Source: Acidobacteria bacterium 13_1_20CM_3_53_8 | GTDB taxonomy: Bacteria > Acidobacteriota > Blastocatellia > Pyrinomonadales > Pyrinomonadaceae | DNA length: 64,000 nt | NCBI GenBank assembly: GCA_001920415.1 | Contig: MNJR01000047.1 | Span: forward strand, 62,001 to 126,000 | Direction: 5' to 3' | Part shown: one piece after another, positions 25,474-35,354 of the stretch | How positions within the stretch are numbered: position 1 is the first letter of the stretch | Layout: the number at the start of each line of letters is the position of its first letter | Notes under the pieces: model-generated | Seen by the model: only the letters and a program-made list of their open reading frames with translations | Told to the model about the DNA's origin: nothing | The model's database searches: none | Made by a program: the position numbers and the translations under genes

Positions 25474-26846
25474 TGGCCGCCCCAGATGATTTAAGGAAAA
25501 TGTCAACGCAGATTTTTACAGAAGAGAACTCCTATTCGCTAGCTCATCAAGAGTTGCAGGAAGAGCCGGGGCGTGTAGCTTCATGGGTGAAGCGGCTGCG
25601 AGACGAGGCGTTCGAGAGCTTCGCGCATTCTGGTTTTCCAACCACAGAGCAGGAAGAATGGAAATACACGAACGTCGTTCAGATTGCGAAAGCAAAGTTC
25701 GAGCCTTTTATTAAGAGCGATGCCGACGAGGGTATAACACAGAAACAGATTGCCCCGTTCATTTACGAAGAGGCGAATTCCAGCCGCCTCGTCTTCATCA
25801 ACGGCATCTTCAACGAGCGACTCTCTTCGCTCGAAAGTTTGCCGGGCGAAACGGTCGCAGTTGATCTGGCTAGAGCATTGACTGAAAGTGAGCAGGCAGA
25901 GATTGTGCGCGAGTATCTGGCTCGCAGCGCTGACGTTGACGGAAATCCCTTCACGGCTCTTAACACTGCATTCCTTTCTGGCGGCGCTTTTCTCTTCTTT
26001 CCAGCAGGCGTGGTGGTCGAGAATCCCATTCATCTGCTTTTCATTTCATCTGCCGAAAATTCGCGCTTCGCTTCATTCCCGCGCGTGCTGATTGTCGCAG
26101 GGCGTGGAAGTTCTGCTACTGTGATAGAAAGCTACGCGAGCTTGAAACAAGGTGAATATTTTACAGACGCTGTGGTCGAAGTCGTCATAGAGGACGACGC
26201 GCGCATTGAGCATTACAAAGTTCAGAACGAGAGCGAAAAGGCATTCCATGTTGCGCGCACTATCGCTGAGCTTGGCCGTAACAGCAGTTACAATTCCACC
26301 GTTATCACGCTCGGCGCTCGTCTTTCGCGTCACGACATCTCTGTGAATTTCAACCATGAAGGCGCTGAATGCTGGGTTGACGGTCTTTATATAGTCGAAG
26401 ACGGCCAGCACACAGACACGCATTCAGTGATTGACCACAAGCTGCCGCACTGTACAAGCCGCCAGCTTTACAAGGGAATTCTGAACGGAAAATCGCGCGC
26501 CGTCTTCAACGGCAAAGTCTTCGTGCGGCAGGGAGCGCAAGGGACAGACGCAATGCAGACGAACAGGAATTTGATGCTCTCAAACGACGCGCGCGTGGAT
26601 ACAAAGCCGCAGTTGGAAATTTTCGCGGACGACGTAAAATGCGCGCATGGCGCGACCGTTGGGCAATTAGAAGAGGAAGAGCTTTTCTATCTTGTAAGCC
26701 GTGGGCTTCACACAGAGCTTGCCAGAAATCTTCTGACCTACGGGTTCGCAGAAGAGGTTGTGGAAAAAATTAAGATTGATTCCATCAAGGCGCAGTTGGA
26801 CGAAGCGGTTCTGAACCGGCTGCACGCTCGTCTTGAGGCGCAGTAA
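25470..26846 (+). CDS. sufD: Fe-S cluster assembly protein SufD
   Basis: 458 residues. Second beta-helix subunit of SufBC2D. N-terminal helical region with [14 protein letters not shown], central beta-helix, and the C-terminal [34 protein letters not shown] with the typical Cys-His pair. First ATG overlaps the sufC stop; a second in-frame ATG lies directly after. Confidence 0.96.
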   Translation: MMAAPDDLRKMSTQIFTEENSYSLAHQELQEEPGRVASWVKRLRDEAFESFAHSGFPTTEQEEWKYTNVVQIAKAKFEPFIKSDADEGITQKQIAPFIYEEANSSRLVFINGIFNERLSSLESLPGETVAVDLARALTESEQAEIVREYLARSADVDGNPFTALNTAFLSGGAFLFFPAGVVVENPIHLLFISSAENSRFASFPRVLIVAGRGSSATVIESYASLKQGEYFTDAVVEVVIEDDARIEHYKVQNESEKAFHVARTIAELGRNSSYNSTVITLGARLSRHDISVNFNHEGAECWVDGLYIVEDGQHTDTHSVIDHKLPHCTSRQLYKGILNGKSRAVFNGKVFVRQGAQGTDAMQTNRNLMLSNDARVDTKPQLEIFADDVKCAHGATVGQLEEEELFYLVSRGLHTELARNLLTYGFAEEVVEKIKIDSIKAQLDEAVLNRLHARLEAQ

Positions 26847-26856
26847 TTTTCATAAA

Positions 26857-28125
26857 ATGATAGCAACTGAGAAGACAGTCGAACAGGAACAGCCCATCTC
26901 AAACATCGAATGGGATGTCGAGCGCGTGCGCGAGGATTTCCCGGTCTTGAGCCAGACTGTGAACGGTAAGCCTCTGGTCTATCTTGATAACGCTGCGTCT
27001 TCGCAAGTTCCGCAGGTTGTAATTGATCGCGGCTCTAAATATCTTCAGGAAGAGCACTCGAACATTCATAGAGGCGTGCATTACTTGAGCCAGCGCGCGA
27101 CGACCGCCTACGAGGGAGCGCGCGAGAAGGTGCGCCGCTTCATCAATGCGCGGGACTCGCGCGAATGCATCTTCGTGCGCGGCGCAACCGAAGGCATCAA
27201 TCTGGTGATGCACGGCTACGGACGAAAATTCGTGGGCGAGGGCGACGAGATAATCATCTCCGCTATGGAGCACCACGCGAACATTGTTCCCTGGCAGATG
27301 CTCTGCGAAGAGAAAGGCGCGCATCTTCGCGTCATTCCAATCAACGACGCTGGCGAGCTAATCTTGGACGAGTACGACGCGCTTTTGAACGAGCGAACAA
27401 AACTTGTAGCCATCGCGCACATCTCTAACGCTTTGGGCACTGTCAATCCTGTGAAAGAGATAGTTGCGCGCGCGCACAAGATGGGCGTGCCAGTGCTTGC
27501 TGATGGAGCGCAGAGCGCGCCGCACATGGTCGTTGACGTTCAGGATTTAGACTGCGACTTCTTCGCTTTCTCAGGCCATAAAATGTTTGCGCCTACGGGG
27601 AGCGGCGTTGTTTACGGCAAGCGTGAGCTTCTTGAAAAGATGAACCCGTTCCAGGGCGGCGGCGACATGATTCGCACGGTCACTTTCGAGAAGACAACTT
27701 ATGCCGGCCTGCCCAACAAATTCGAGGCGGGCACTCCTGCCATCGCTTCACAGATTGGATTGGGCGCAGCGATTGATTATCTGAATTCAATCAACCGTGA
27801 ACAGGCAGTAGCTTACGAACATGAGTTGCTGCGTTATGCGACCGAGAAGATTTCATCAATTGAGGGCGTGCGCATCATTGGAACTGCGCGCGAGAAGGCC
27901 AGCGTGCTTTCGTTCATCGTCGAAGACGTTCACCCGCACGACATAGGCACAATCCTGGATCAAGAGGGCATAGCTGTTCGAGCAGGTCATCATTGCGCGC
28001 AACCCGTCATGCAGCGCTTCCAGGTTCCCGCGACCGCACGCGCCTCCTTCGCCTTCTACAACACCAGAGAGGAAGTTGACACGCTCGCCCGCGCGATTGA
28101 AAAAGTGATTGAGGTGTTTTCGTAA
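26857..28125 (+). CDS. sufS: Cysteine desulfurase SufS
   Basis: 422 residues from ATG 26857; an earlier in-frame start at 26833 lies inside sufD and is less likely. PLP-dependent, class V aminotransferase fold; releases sulfur from cysteine. FFAFSGHKMFAPTGSGVVYG contains the PLP lysine, and AVRAGHHCAQPVMQ holds the persulfide cysteine. GVHYLSQRATTAYEGAREKV is a further signature. Partner SufU follows after a repeat. Confidence 0.96.
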   Translation: MIATEKTVEQEQPISNIEWDVERVREDFPVLSQTVNGKPLVYLDNAASSQVPQVVIDRGSKYLQEEHSNIHRGVHYLSQRATTAYEGAREKVRRFINARDSRECIFVRGATEGINLVMHGYGRKFVGEGDEIIISAMEHHANIVPWQMLCEEKGAHLRVIPINDAGELILDEYDALLNERTKLVAIAHISNALGTVNPVKEIVARAHKMGVPVLADGAQSAPHMVVDVQDLDCDFFAFSGHKMFAPTGSGVVYGKRELLEKMNPFQGGGDMIRTVTFEKTTYAGLPNKFEAGTPAIASQIGLGAAIDYLNSINREQAVAYEHELLRYATEKISSIEGVRIIGTAREKASVLSFIVEDVHPHDIGTILDQEGIAVRAGHHCAQPVMQRFQVPATARASFAFYNTREEVDTLARAIEKVIEVFS

Positions 28126-28197
28126 ATGGTAAATAGTAAATGGTGAATAGAAGAACTCTTTTCTCCATTTACCATTCACCATTTACCATTTACCGCT
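28121..28197. repeat. Word-type inverted repeat, AAATGGTAAATAG family
   Basis: AAATGGTAAATAGTAAATGG plus TGAATAG on the left mirror CCATTTACCATTCACCATTT on the right around AAGAACTCTTTTCTCC. The left arm starts at the sufS stop codon and the right arm ends at the sufU ATG. Confidence 0.85.
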
Positions 28198-28647
28198 ATG
28201 TCCGAACTCAGCGAACTCTACCAGCAGGTCATTCTGGACCATAACAAGAAGCCGCGTAACTTTCGTAAAATCGAGCAGGCAGACCGAACCGCCGAAGGTT
28301 TCAATCCTCTGTGCGGCGACCAGCTAACCGTTTACATGCAGTTGGAAGACGATGTTGTGAAGGACATAAGTTTCGAGGGTTCTGGCTGCGCAATCTCTAA
28401 GGCTGCGGCTAGCATGATGACGCAGAGTGTTAAGGGGAAGAGCAGGGAAGAGGCCGAAGCCCTGTTCGACGAATTTCACCGCATGGTGACGGGCGAGTTG
28501 GACGAGAAGACGACGCCGAATCGTCTTGGTCGGTTGACTATCTTTGCGGGCGTGCGCGATTACCCGGCGCGAGTCAAATGCGCAAGCCTCTCATGGCACA
28601 CCATGCACGCGGCGCTACACGGTGAGGAAACAATCTCAACGGAATAG
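28198..28647 (+). CDS. sufU: SufU sulfur acceptor/scaffold
   Basis: 149 residues. Zinc-dependent persulfide acceptor for SufS, IscU-like. The three cysteines are in NPLCGDQL, GSGCAISKAAASMM and VKCASLSWHTM; the Asp after the first Cys is also present. The 18-20 residue insertion typical of SufU versus IscU is present around the middle. Gene follows a repeat with no clear ribosome site. Confidence 0.95.
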   Translation: MSELSELYQQVILDHNKKPRNFRKIEQADRTAEGFNPLCGDQLTVYMQLEDDVVKDISFEGSGCAISKAAASMMTQSVKGKSREEAEALFDEFHRMVTGELDEKTTPNRLGRLTIFAGVRDYPARVKCASLSWHTMHAALHGEETISTE

Positions 28648-28690
28648 CTCAATTTGCGTGATCGGAAGTCTTAAGCCGTCTTTAGACAGC

Positions 28691-28890
28691 GACAGCATAA
28701 AGCCCAGCCCGTGAGGGCTGGGTTAAGATAGTAAAGATTAATCAAGCCCGCGTGAGCGGGCGACAGAGCAGTAATAATCAAATCTCTGTCGCCCGCTCAC
28801 GCGGGCTTGATTATCTTTTGCTAACGCCAACCCAGCGCTAACGCACTGGGCTTTATGCTGTCGCCCGCTTGCGCGGGCTTTATGCTGTTT
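28691..28890. repeat. Nested GC-rich inverted repeats
   Basis: Outer arms 28691-28724 (GACAGCATAAAGCCCAGCCC start) and 28829-28862 are near complements. Inside lies a perfect 30-base inverted repeat, 28739-28768 and 28784-28813 (core AAGCCCGCGTGAGCGGGCGA). A third, related arm CGCCCGCTTGCGCGGGCTTT follows at 28862-28881. The 28648-28976 gap contains this and no gene. Confidence 0.9.
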
Positions 28891-28976
28891 GTCTCTTCAC
28901 TCCTTCCGCTTCTTTTTTTTTAGAATCTAAAAGGGCATAATGCTCCCAACCATTTTCATCTTGTCGGAGTCAAACT

Positions 28977-30086
28977 TTGAAGATAGTCCGTCTTGAGTTG
29001 CGCGAGATTCGCCTGCCGCTCGTACATTTTTTTGAGACGAGCTTCGGGCGCACGACCGAGCGGCGCATCTTGCTTGTGCGCGTTGAGGATGAGACGGGCG
29101 CGGAAGGCTGGGGCGAGTGCACTGCGGGCGAGGGGCCTTTTTATTGTGAAGAGTGGACGGAAACGGCCTGGAATACTATCGCCGGTTATTTGATGCCTAT
29201 GGTCGCAGGCCGTGAGGTTGAGAGCGCGTCGGAAGTTAATAGTTTGATGAAGGCCGTGCGCGGAAATCGAATGGCGAAGGCTGCGGTCGAAACCGCGTGC
29301 TGGGATTTGGAAGCAAAACGAGCGGGCGTGCCGCTATGGAAACATCTGGGCGGCGTTCGTGGCGAGATAGCGTGCGGCGTCTCAATAGGTATTCAAGAGA
29401 CTGTGGACGCGCTTCTCGAAAAAATTCAAAGGGAGACGGATGCCGGATACCAGCGCATCAAGATTAAGATTAAGCCGGGTTGGGATACGGCTGTTCTTGA
29501 GAAAGTCCGCGAAAACTTTCCAGACATTCAATTGATGGGCGATGCGAATTCGGCTTACACACTTGCCGACACTGAAATCTTCCGCGAGATGGAAAAGTTT
29601 AATTTGATGATGATAGAGCAGCCGCTCGCCTACGACGACATTTTCGATCACGCGAAGTTGCAGCAGCAGATTAAGACGCCAATCTGTCTTGACGAATCAA
29701 TACGAACGCCGTCGGACGCCGAGCACGCTATTGAAATCGGAGCATGCCGCATAATCAACGTGAAGCTTGGGCGCGTAGGCGGGCACGCGGAAGCTAAGAG
29801 GGTCGAGCGCGTGACGCGCGAGCGCGGTGTTCCCGTCTGGTGCGGCGGGATGCTTGAATCCGGTGTGGGGCGCGCGCACAACATTGCTATGTCCACGCTC
29901 GAAAACTTTCGACTTCCGGGCGATGTTTCCGCGAGCGCGCGCTACTGGGAAGAGGACGTTGTTGATCCGCCTGTGACCGTCACGCCGCTAGGAACGATTA
30001 AAGTGCCGGACGCACCGGGAATTGGTTTTGCGGTGAAGATCGCGCGCATTGATGAATTAACAGTGCGACGGGAGAGCAAAGGCTAG
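28977..30086 (+). CDS. menC: MenC-type enolase: o-succinylbenzoate synthase / N-acylamino-acid racemase
   Basis: 369 residues from TTG 28977, preceded by GTCGGAG. Enolase superfamily, MLE subgroup. Catalytic residues visible: second lysine of KIKIKPGW, metal ligands in MGDANSAY (Asp), MIEQPL (Glu) and CLDES (Asp), and the opposite-face lysine in NVKLGRVGG. Family members either dehydrate SHCHC in menaquinone synthesis or racemise N-acyl amino acids. No other men genes are near, while an M20 amidohydrolase follows, so the racemase role is as likely. Confidence 0.88.
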   Translation: MKIVRLELREIRLPLVHFFETSFGRTTERRILLVRVEDETGAEGWGECTAGEGPFYCEEWTETAWNTIAGYLMPMVAGREVESASEVNSLMKAVRGNRMAKAAVETACWDLEAKRAGVPLWKHLGGVRGEIACGVSIGIQETVDALLEKIQRETDAGYQRIKIKIKPGWDTAVLEKVRENFPDIQLMGDANSAYTLADTEIFREMEKFNLMMIEQPLAYDDIFDHAKLQQQIKTPICLDESIRTPSDAEHAIEIGACRIINVKLGRVGGHAEAKRVERVTRERGVPVWCGGMLESGVGRAHNIAMSTLENFRLPGDVSASARYWEEDVVDPPVTVTPLGTIKVPDAPGIGFAVKIARIDELTVRRESKG

Positions 30087-30176
30087 AGGTTAGAGAAAGA
30101 TTTCAAATCTCAAATTTGAGATTTCAGATTCAGATTTCGTCAGCGGTCACTGACCTCCGATCTCTGACCTCTATGT
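30083..30176. repeat. Inverted repeat AGAGGTTAGAGA with inner AAATCTCAAATTTGAGATTT
   Basis: AGAGGTTAGAGA at the menC stop pairs with TCTCTGACCTCT at 30161-30173. Inside is a tight palindrome TTTCAAATCTCAAATTTGAG. It occupies almost the whole gap before the M20 peptidase gene. Confidence 0.7.
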
Positions 30177-30193
30177 TGAGCACATAGCTATAA

Positions 30194-31363
30194 ATGTCGT
30201 TTCGAGAAATCAAGACATCGCAGGCGAAAGAACTGCTCGAATATTTCACGCGGCGTGAGCGAGAGTTTCTTAAATTCACTCGCGCGCTCGTTGAGACGGA
30301 ATCTCCTTCTGGATACGTCGAGGGAATTCGCGCCGTAGTTGCTCTGTTGGCAGACTATGCGCGAGTGATTGACGGCGTGACTTCCGTTGAGCGGATCGAG
30401 AGCGAGCAATATGGTGAGCATTTGCGAGTGCGTGCGTTCGACACGATTAGCGATGCAGAGCAAATCTTAATCGTTGGGCATACAGACACAGTTCACGAAC
30501 TGGGATCGTGGAAAAATCTCTGGCGTGAGGCGCAAAAGTGCGTATTCGCGCCGGGAATCTTCGACATGAAAGCCAATTGCGCTCTAGCCATTGAAGCAAT
30601 CCTCGCACTCTCCGTTCTGAATTTGAGACCGCAACGGCCTGTTGTCCTGCTGCTCACATGTGATGAGGAGATTGGCAGCATGTCCGGTCGTCCTTTGATT
30701 GAGGAAGAGGCGAAAAGGGCCGCGTGTGCGCTTGTGCTTGAGCCTCCTGCGGCGGGAGGCCGTGTGAAGACAGAGCGAAAGGGGACTGGAATATTCACGC
30801 TCGAAGCAAGAGGACGCGCGGCTCACGCTGGGCTTGAGCCTGAGAAGGGTGCGAGCGCCGTCCTGGAAATAGCGCGCCAGATAGAGCGGCTGCATTCTTT
30901 GAATGATGCTGCACAGGGCACGACCATTAATGTTGGCACGGTGCAAGGTGGAACTAGAGTCAACGTTGTTGCTGCGGAAGCAAAGGCTGAGATTGATGTA
31001 CGCTTCAGCACTGCGACTGAAGCGAAGCGAATCAACGAAGCGATTCGCAACCTGAAACCTTTCGACGAGCGTGTGCAGTTAACCGTAAGCGGCGGCATCA
31101 ACCGCCCGCCGCTTGAACGATCCGCAGGAGTCGTAGAACTCTACAATCATGCGCGTAGCGTAGCTTCCGCGTTCGATTACGAATTGGGCGAGGCGCGCGT
31201 TGGAGGAGCTTCTGACGGAAATTTCGTGGCCGCCGTGGGAACTTCGGTGCTCGACGGACTGGGCATTGATGGAGACGGCGCGCACGCCGCACACGAGCAT
31301 ATCAAGACGGAAGACATAGCGCGGCGAGGAGCGCTGCTTGCGGGTTTGCTTGCGACCTTATGA
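30194..31363 (+). CDS. M20-family metallopeptidase (glutamate carboxypeptidase-like)
   Basis: 389 residues. Dinuclear zinc site of the M20 family: VGHTDTVHELGSW (His and following Asp), APGIFDMKANCA (bridging Asp), TCDEEIGSMSGR (catalytic Glu and ligand), LEPPA (ligand) and late AAHEHIKTED. The lid domain (about 180-290) is present. Closest in look to carboxypeptidase G2, which removes C-terminal glutamate; other N-acyl amino acids possible. Overlaps the exonuclease gene by 4 bases. Confidence 0.9.
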   Translation: MSFREIKTSQAKELLEYFTRREREFLKFTRALVETESPSGYVEGIRAVVALLADYARVIDGVTSVERIESEQYGEHLRVRAFDTISDAEQILIVGHTDTVHELGSWKNLWREAQKCVFAPGIFDMKANCALAIEAILALSVLNLRPQRPVVLLLTCDEEIGSMSGRPLIEEEAKRAACALVLEPPAAGGRVKTERKGTGIFTLEARGRAAHAGLEPEKGASAVLEIARQIERLHSLNDAAQGTTINVGTVQGGTRVNVVAAEAKAEIDVRFSTATEAKRINEAIRNLKPFDERVQLTVSGGINRPPLERSAGVVELYNHARSVASAFDYELGEARVGGASDGNFVAAVGTSVLDGLGIDGDGAHAAHEHIKTEDIARRGALLAGLLATL

Positions 31364-32127
31364 AGATTGCTACGTGGAATGTTAACTCTATAACGGCGCG
31401 TCTTCCTGTAGTAACTAAGTGGCTTGAGACAGAGCGCCCGGACGTTCTGTGTCTTCAGGAGATTAAGTGCATTGACGAAAAGTTTCCGGCTGAAACGTTT
31501 TCTGAAATGGGTTATCAATCGAAAACATTCGGGCAGAGGACTTACAACGGCGTGGCTATTCTTTCCCGCAAGCCTATTGAAACGGTCGAGCGCGGTTTCC
31601 CGGATGACGAAGAAGGCGCGCACGCTCGTCTTCTTTCCGCTATGATCAATGACATTCACGTCGTAAACGTTTACATTCCGAACGGGGCTTTCGTAGGCTC
31701 GGACAAGTACGCTTTCAAACTGAAATGGATGCGACGGCTTCGCTCGCTCTTTGATGAACGATACAAAAGGAGCGGGCGGGTTCTGCTCTGCGGCGACTTC
31801 AATGTCGCGCCGGAAGAACGTGATGTTCACGATCCTGAGTTGTGGGAAGGGCGCGTGCTTTTTAGCCGACGAGAGCGCGAAGCTCTTGCGCACATAAAAG
31901 AGTGGGGATTCGTGGACGCATTCCGACAGCACACGGAAGAGGGCGGCCATTATTCGTGGTGGGATTATCGGCAGGGAGCTTTTCGGCGCAACGCAGGCTT
32001 GCGCATTGACCACATATGGGTGTCTAAACCATTGGCGGAAAAATGCACAGCTTCATGGATTGACAGAGAGCCGCGCGCATGGGAACGCCCGTCGGATCAC
32101 ACGCCGGTTGTGGCAGAGTTCAAGTGA
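31360..32127 (+). CDS. xthA: Exodeoxyribonuclease III / AP endonuclease
   Basis: 255 residues. Repairs abasic sites and 3' blocks. Family blocks MKIATWNVNSITARLP (Asn), VLCLQEIK (metal Glu), NVYIPNG, LLCGDFNVAP (Asp/Asn pair), GLRIDHIWVS and WERPSDHTPVVAEF (Asp-His) are intact. The TGA stop sits at the first bases of a GATTTTGG-word repeat. Confidence 0.96.
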   Translation: MKIATWNVNSITARLPVVTKWLETERPDVLCLQEIKCIDEKFPAETFSEMGYQSKTFGQRTYNGVAILSRKPIETVERGFPDDEEGAHARLLSAMINDIHVVNVYIPNGAFVGSDKYAFKLKWMRRLRSLFDERYKRSGRVLLCGDFNVAPEERDVHDPELWEGRVLFSRREREALAHIKEWGFVDAFRQHTEEGGHYSWWDYRQGAFRRNAGLRIDHIWVSKPLAEKCTASWIDREPRAWERPSDHTPVVAEFK

Positions 32128-32246
32128 TTTTGGATTTTAGATTTTGGATTTTGGATTGGCGCGGTAATTGAGCAAGTGAAGTTAAGGCTCACACCAGTGC
32201 CACGCTAGTTCTTAATCCAAAATCCAAAATCTAAAATCCAAAATTC
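32125..32246. repeat. Word-type inverted repeat, GATTTTGG family
   Basis: GATTTTGGATTTTAGATTTT and further words (32126-32157) face AATCCAAAATCCAAAATCTA and following words (32213-32246). The central 55 bases differ from the other copies of this family. Confidence 0.8.
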
Positions 32247-32262
32247 ATGATGGAGTTTGGCT

Positions 32263-33288
32263 ATGGCAAAACATAACGGGGATGGATTGATGATGGCTGC
32301 TGCGGGCGTGGGTGGTTTTCTGGCGGCGCGCGCGTTGTGGAACTGGTGGCGCGAGTATGATCTGCGCGGGCGCGTTGTGTTGATTACGGGCGGGTCGCGT
32401 GGGCTGGGGTTGGTCATGGCGCGCGAGTTTGCGCGCGAAGGGGCGAGGCTTGCTTTATGTGCGCGCGATGTTGACGAGCTTGAGCGTGCGCGTGCCGATT
32501 TGATGAAGCGGGGCGCAGAGGTTTTCGTCTTTCCGTGTGACGTGACCGAAAAGGCGCAGGTCTGCGAAATGATTGAAGTTGTGCACGATCATTACGGCAG
32601 GATTGATGTGCTCGTCAATAATGCTGGCGTGATTCAGGTTGGGCCAATCGAGGTGATGACTGTAGAAGACTTCGACCAGGCCATGCGTGTTCATTTCTGG
32701 GGGCCGCTTTTTACTACGCTCGCAGTCCTGCCGGAAATGCGTCGGCGCAGAGAGGGGCGCATCGTCAACATCTCTTCAATAGGCGGCAAGATTAGCGTCC
32801 CGCACCTTGTTCCATACAGCGCCAGCAAGTTCGCGCTCGTGGGATTGTCAGAAGGTCTTCGGGCTGAATTGCAGAAGGACGGAATCGTTGTGACGACCGT
32901 TTGCCCTGGGCTGATGCGAACGGGCAGCCCGCGCAACGCTACTTTTAAGGGCAAGAACCGCGCAGAGTACGCATGGTTCAGCATAAGCGATGCGCTTCCT
33001 CTCTCTTCTATGATGGCAGAGCGAGCGGCGCGACAGATCATAGCGGCAACAAAGCGCGGCGACGCCGAAATCGTTCTCACCATTCAAGCCCAACTCGCGG
33101 TCAGATTCCATGCTCTCTTTCCCGGACTCACAGCAGATATGCTTGGGCTTATCAACAGACTCCTGCCCGCGCCGGGCGGCATAGGCAGGCGACGCGCGAA
33201 AGGAAAGGATAGCGGTTCCGAGCTTTCACCTTCATGGCTCACAGCCTTAAGCGATAAAGCTGCACAGAGAAATAATGAAGTGGCTTAG
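32263..33288 (+). CDS. Short-chain dehydrogenase/reductase with N-terminal membrane segment
   Basis: 341 residues from ATG 32263, with TGGAG 8 bases upstream (a TTG at 32257 is also in frame). Residues about 8-25 are hydrophobic (MMAAAGVGGFLAARALW), a possible membrane anchor. The Rossmann part has GGSRGLGLVMAREFA (cofactor loop), VNNAGVIQVGP, NISSIGGK (Ser) and PYSASKFALVG (Tyr-Lys). NADP preference is suggested by the basic residue after the loop. The C-terminal 70 residues are variable. Substrate unknown. Confidence 0.88.
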   Translation: MAKHNGDGLMMAAAGVGGFLAARALWNWWREYDLRGRVVLITGGSRGLGLVMAREFAREGARLALCARDVDELERARADLMKRGAEVFVFPCDVTEKAQVCEMIEVVHDHYGRIDVLVNNAGVIQVGPIEVMTVEDFDQAMRVHFWGPLFTTLAVLPEMRRRREGRIVNISSIGGKISVPHLVPYSASKFALVGLSEGLRAELQKDGIVVTTVCPGLMRTGSPRNATFKGKNRAEYAWFSISDALPLSSMMAERAARQIIAATKRGDAEIVLTIQAQLAVRFHALFPGLTADMLGLINRLLPAPGGIGRRRAKGKDSGSELSPSWLTALSDKAAQRNNEVA

Positions 33289-33369
33289 GGAACAAATTTC
33301 TATCTAATAAGCTCAAGCATGCGCACGATCAGTTTAGACATAATAGAGGGAGCGACGAAAGAGCGATAG

Positions 33370-33444
33370 TTATCCACGAAAACAGACGAAGCAGCACGAA
33401 ATAAATTGACTCCTTCGTGTTGCTTCGTCTGTTTTCGTGGATAA
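33370..33444. repeat. Inverted repeat with TTCGTGTTGCTTCGTCTG words
   Basis: TTATCCACGAAAACAGACGA and following bases (33370-33400) pair with 33414-33444 at 30 of 31 positions, leaving a 13-base loop. A sister element of the same word type lies at 59313-59384. The 33289-33880 gap holds this repeat, a promoter and a long leader, and no gene. Confidence 0.9.
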
Positions 33445-33589
33445 TTCACCTCATGTGAAATGTTTCATTCCATTTCTTCATTATTAATAGAGACAGTCGG
33501 CGAGAGTGAGCGCGTATACCGACAGTTTTCCGAAAAAGAGGGAGCGGCGACAAATCTGTCTGCGCTCTGCAATGGCTTGATGATTTAGG

Positions 33590-33618
33590 TTGACAAGTTC
33601 CGCCGGGCAAAGTATAAG
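33590..33618 (+). promoter_or_regulatory. Sigma-70 type promoter for the peptidoglycan hydrolase gene
   Basis: TTGACA (33590-33595), a 17-base spacer and TATAAG (33613-33618). It lies about 265 bases before the ATG at 33881, so the transcript would have a long 5' leader. Confidence 0.65.
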
Positions 33619-33880
33619 TCACGACCGGAATTCACGGACGTACTTGAACCAAAGCGCTCCATCGAATCGGTAGAGCATTCGCATGAGCAACGATAGAAGC
33701 AAACCTTTGCCGCTCCACTCGCACGCTTTCGCGGCAAATCATGTTCTCTGCAATTTCTCACAAAGCTTTTTATAGTCCCGGCGGCTTCGGCAATTCCGGC
33801 CAGAGGAATTTCAGCAGAGCCTTTTCAAAATCACTTACTTTACTTCTGTCTTCAACTACACCTACGAAGGAGGAAGAAAA

Positions 33881-35338
33881 ATGGCAGATACAAACGGAAG
33901 CGGCTCCATCGTGCTGCTCGACGTTGTTGGGAGCGACAAGGTGAGCCAGGCGTTCAAAGATAAGGTCGTGCAGATCGCTTCAGACCTGGGGACCAATCCA
34001 AACTTTCTGATGGCCGTGATGAGTTTTGAATCCGGCGGCACATTCAGTCCATCTGTAAAGAACGCTGCCGGAAGCGGCGCGGTCGGTCTCATTCAGTTCA
34101 TGCCCCCAACGGCGAAGGGGCTGGGAACGAGCACGGCTGCTCTTGCTCAGATGACTGCCGAAGAGCAGTTGGATTTCGTCGCAAAGCACCTGAAGCCTTT
34201 TAAGAATCGCCTGAAGACCATTGAAGACGCATACATGGCTGTGCTCATGCCTTCGGCCATAGGCAAAGGCAGTAACCATGTGCTCTTCCGCAAACCCAGC
34301 AAAGCTTTCACACAGAACAGAGGACTTGACGTTGATAAAGACGGAGTGATTACTGTGGGCGAAGCAGCCGACAGGGTCAGAAAGAGATTGGGCGACGCGT
34401 CCACAGGCACAGCGACGGGCGAGATTCTTCGTCGCGGAATGAAAGGCCCTGAGGTCGGGCGTCTGCAAGACGAGTTGATTGACCTGGGCTACATGACTAC
34501 GGCGCAGAAGCAGAGCGGCGTGGACAATTTCGGGCCGATAACCGAGGGCGCGCTCAAGCATTTTCAAGCAGACAATCATTTGGACGCTAACGGAACATTT
34601 GATCTTCCGACGCAAAGCGCTATTCGACAGATCAACGAGGGCGTCAAGCAGGGAAGCACAGGCCCAGTTGTTCAGGGGCTTCAGGACAGGCTAGTAGCGG
34701 TCGGCGGGATGACAATCGCACAGGTGAGCACAGGGATTGGAACTTTCGGGCTACAGACGGAAGGTGCGCTCAAGGCATTTCAGATGCAGCATGGCATGAA
34801 TCCGCCTAGCGGCATTCTCACGGACGAGACTTACAAAGCTCTGCTTCTGGCCGCGCCCGACGCCATTCACAAACCGGAGCTATCGAGCAGCACTTCGATT
34901 GATGTTGTGCTGCCGGATTCCGGTATAGGTTACAAGACCTATAACCGCGAGCCTGGCGGCGCAGATCAGATAGGGCGCGCATCCACCATACGCAATGTTC
35001 AGCACCTTGGCGAACTGTGGAACGCAATACACCCTGACATAGTGGTAGCCATAGGCGACATTAGCCGCAAAGGCGGAGGTCCATTCCCTCCACACAAAAC
35101 GCACAAGGACGGGCTTGATGTGGACATGAGGCCGCTCACAAATAACGGCGTCAACGAAGCAACTCAAGTCGGCGCAGGAAACTTTTCGCACGGGCGCACA
35201 CGAGAGTTGATCCTGCTAATCAGGAATAACTTCCAGATTGAAGTCATCTTCTTCAACGATCCGCTGACGATCACCGAAGGGTTGACCAAACATGCTGCTG
35301 GTCACGGCAATCATGTCCACGTGCGTTTCAAAGCTTAA
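33881..35338 (+). CDS. Modular peptidoglycan hydrolase: transglycosylase, two PG-binding domains, MepA-like peptidase
   Basis: 485 residues, ATG 33881 with a strong GAAGGAGGAAG site. Residues about 15-140 are an SLT/lysozyme-like domain (NPNFLMAVMSFESGGTFSPS, catalytic Glu in FESGG; AVGLIQFMPPTA). A short calcium-like loop DVDKDGVITVGEA follows. Two peptidoglycan_binding_1 repeats cover about 185-330 (GMKGPEVGRLQDELIDLGYM; GSTGPVVQGLQDRLVAVGGM). The C-terminus resembles MepA (M74): GDISRKGGGPFPPHKTHKDG-LDVDM and GHGNHVHVRF give the zinc His/Asp set. No signal peptide is visible, as in phage or tailocin endolysins. It should cut both glycan and peptide bonds. Confidence 0.87.
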   Translation: MADTNGSGSIVLLDVVGSDKVSQAFKDKVVQIASDLGTNPNFLMAVMSFESGGTFSPSVKNAAGSGAVGLIQFMPPTAKGLGTSTAALAQMTAEEQLDFVAKHLKPFKNRLKTIEDAYMAVLMPSAIGKGSNHVLFRKPSKAFTQNRGLDVDKDGVITVGEAADRVRKRLGDASTGTATGEILRRGMKGPEVGRLQDELIDLGYMTTAQKQSGVDNFGPITEGALKHFQADNHLDANGTFDLPTQSAIRQINEGVKQGSTGPVVQGLQDRLVAVGGMTIAQVSTGIGTFGLQTEGALKAFQMQHGMNPPSGILTDETYKALLLAAPDAIHKPELSSSTSIDVVLPDSGIGYKTYNREPGGADQIGRASTIRNVQHLGELWNAIHPDIVVAIGDISRKGGGPFPPHKTHKDGLDVDMRPLTNNGVNEATQVGAGNFSHGRTRELILLIRNNFQIEVIFFNDPLTITEGLTKHAAGHGNHVHVRFKA

Positions 35339-35354
35339 GCCGAAATAGCTATAT

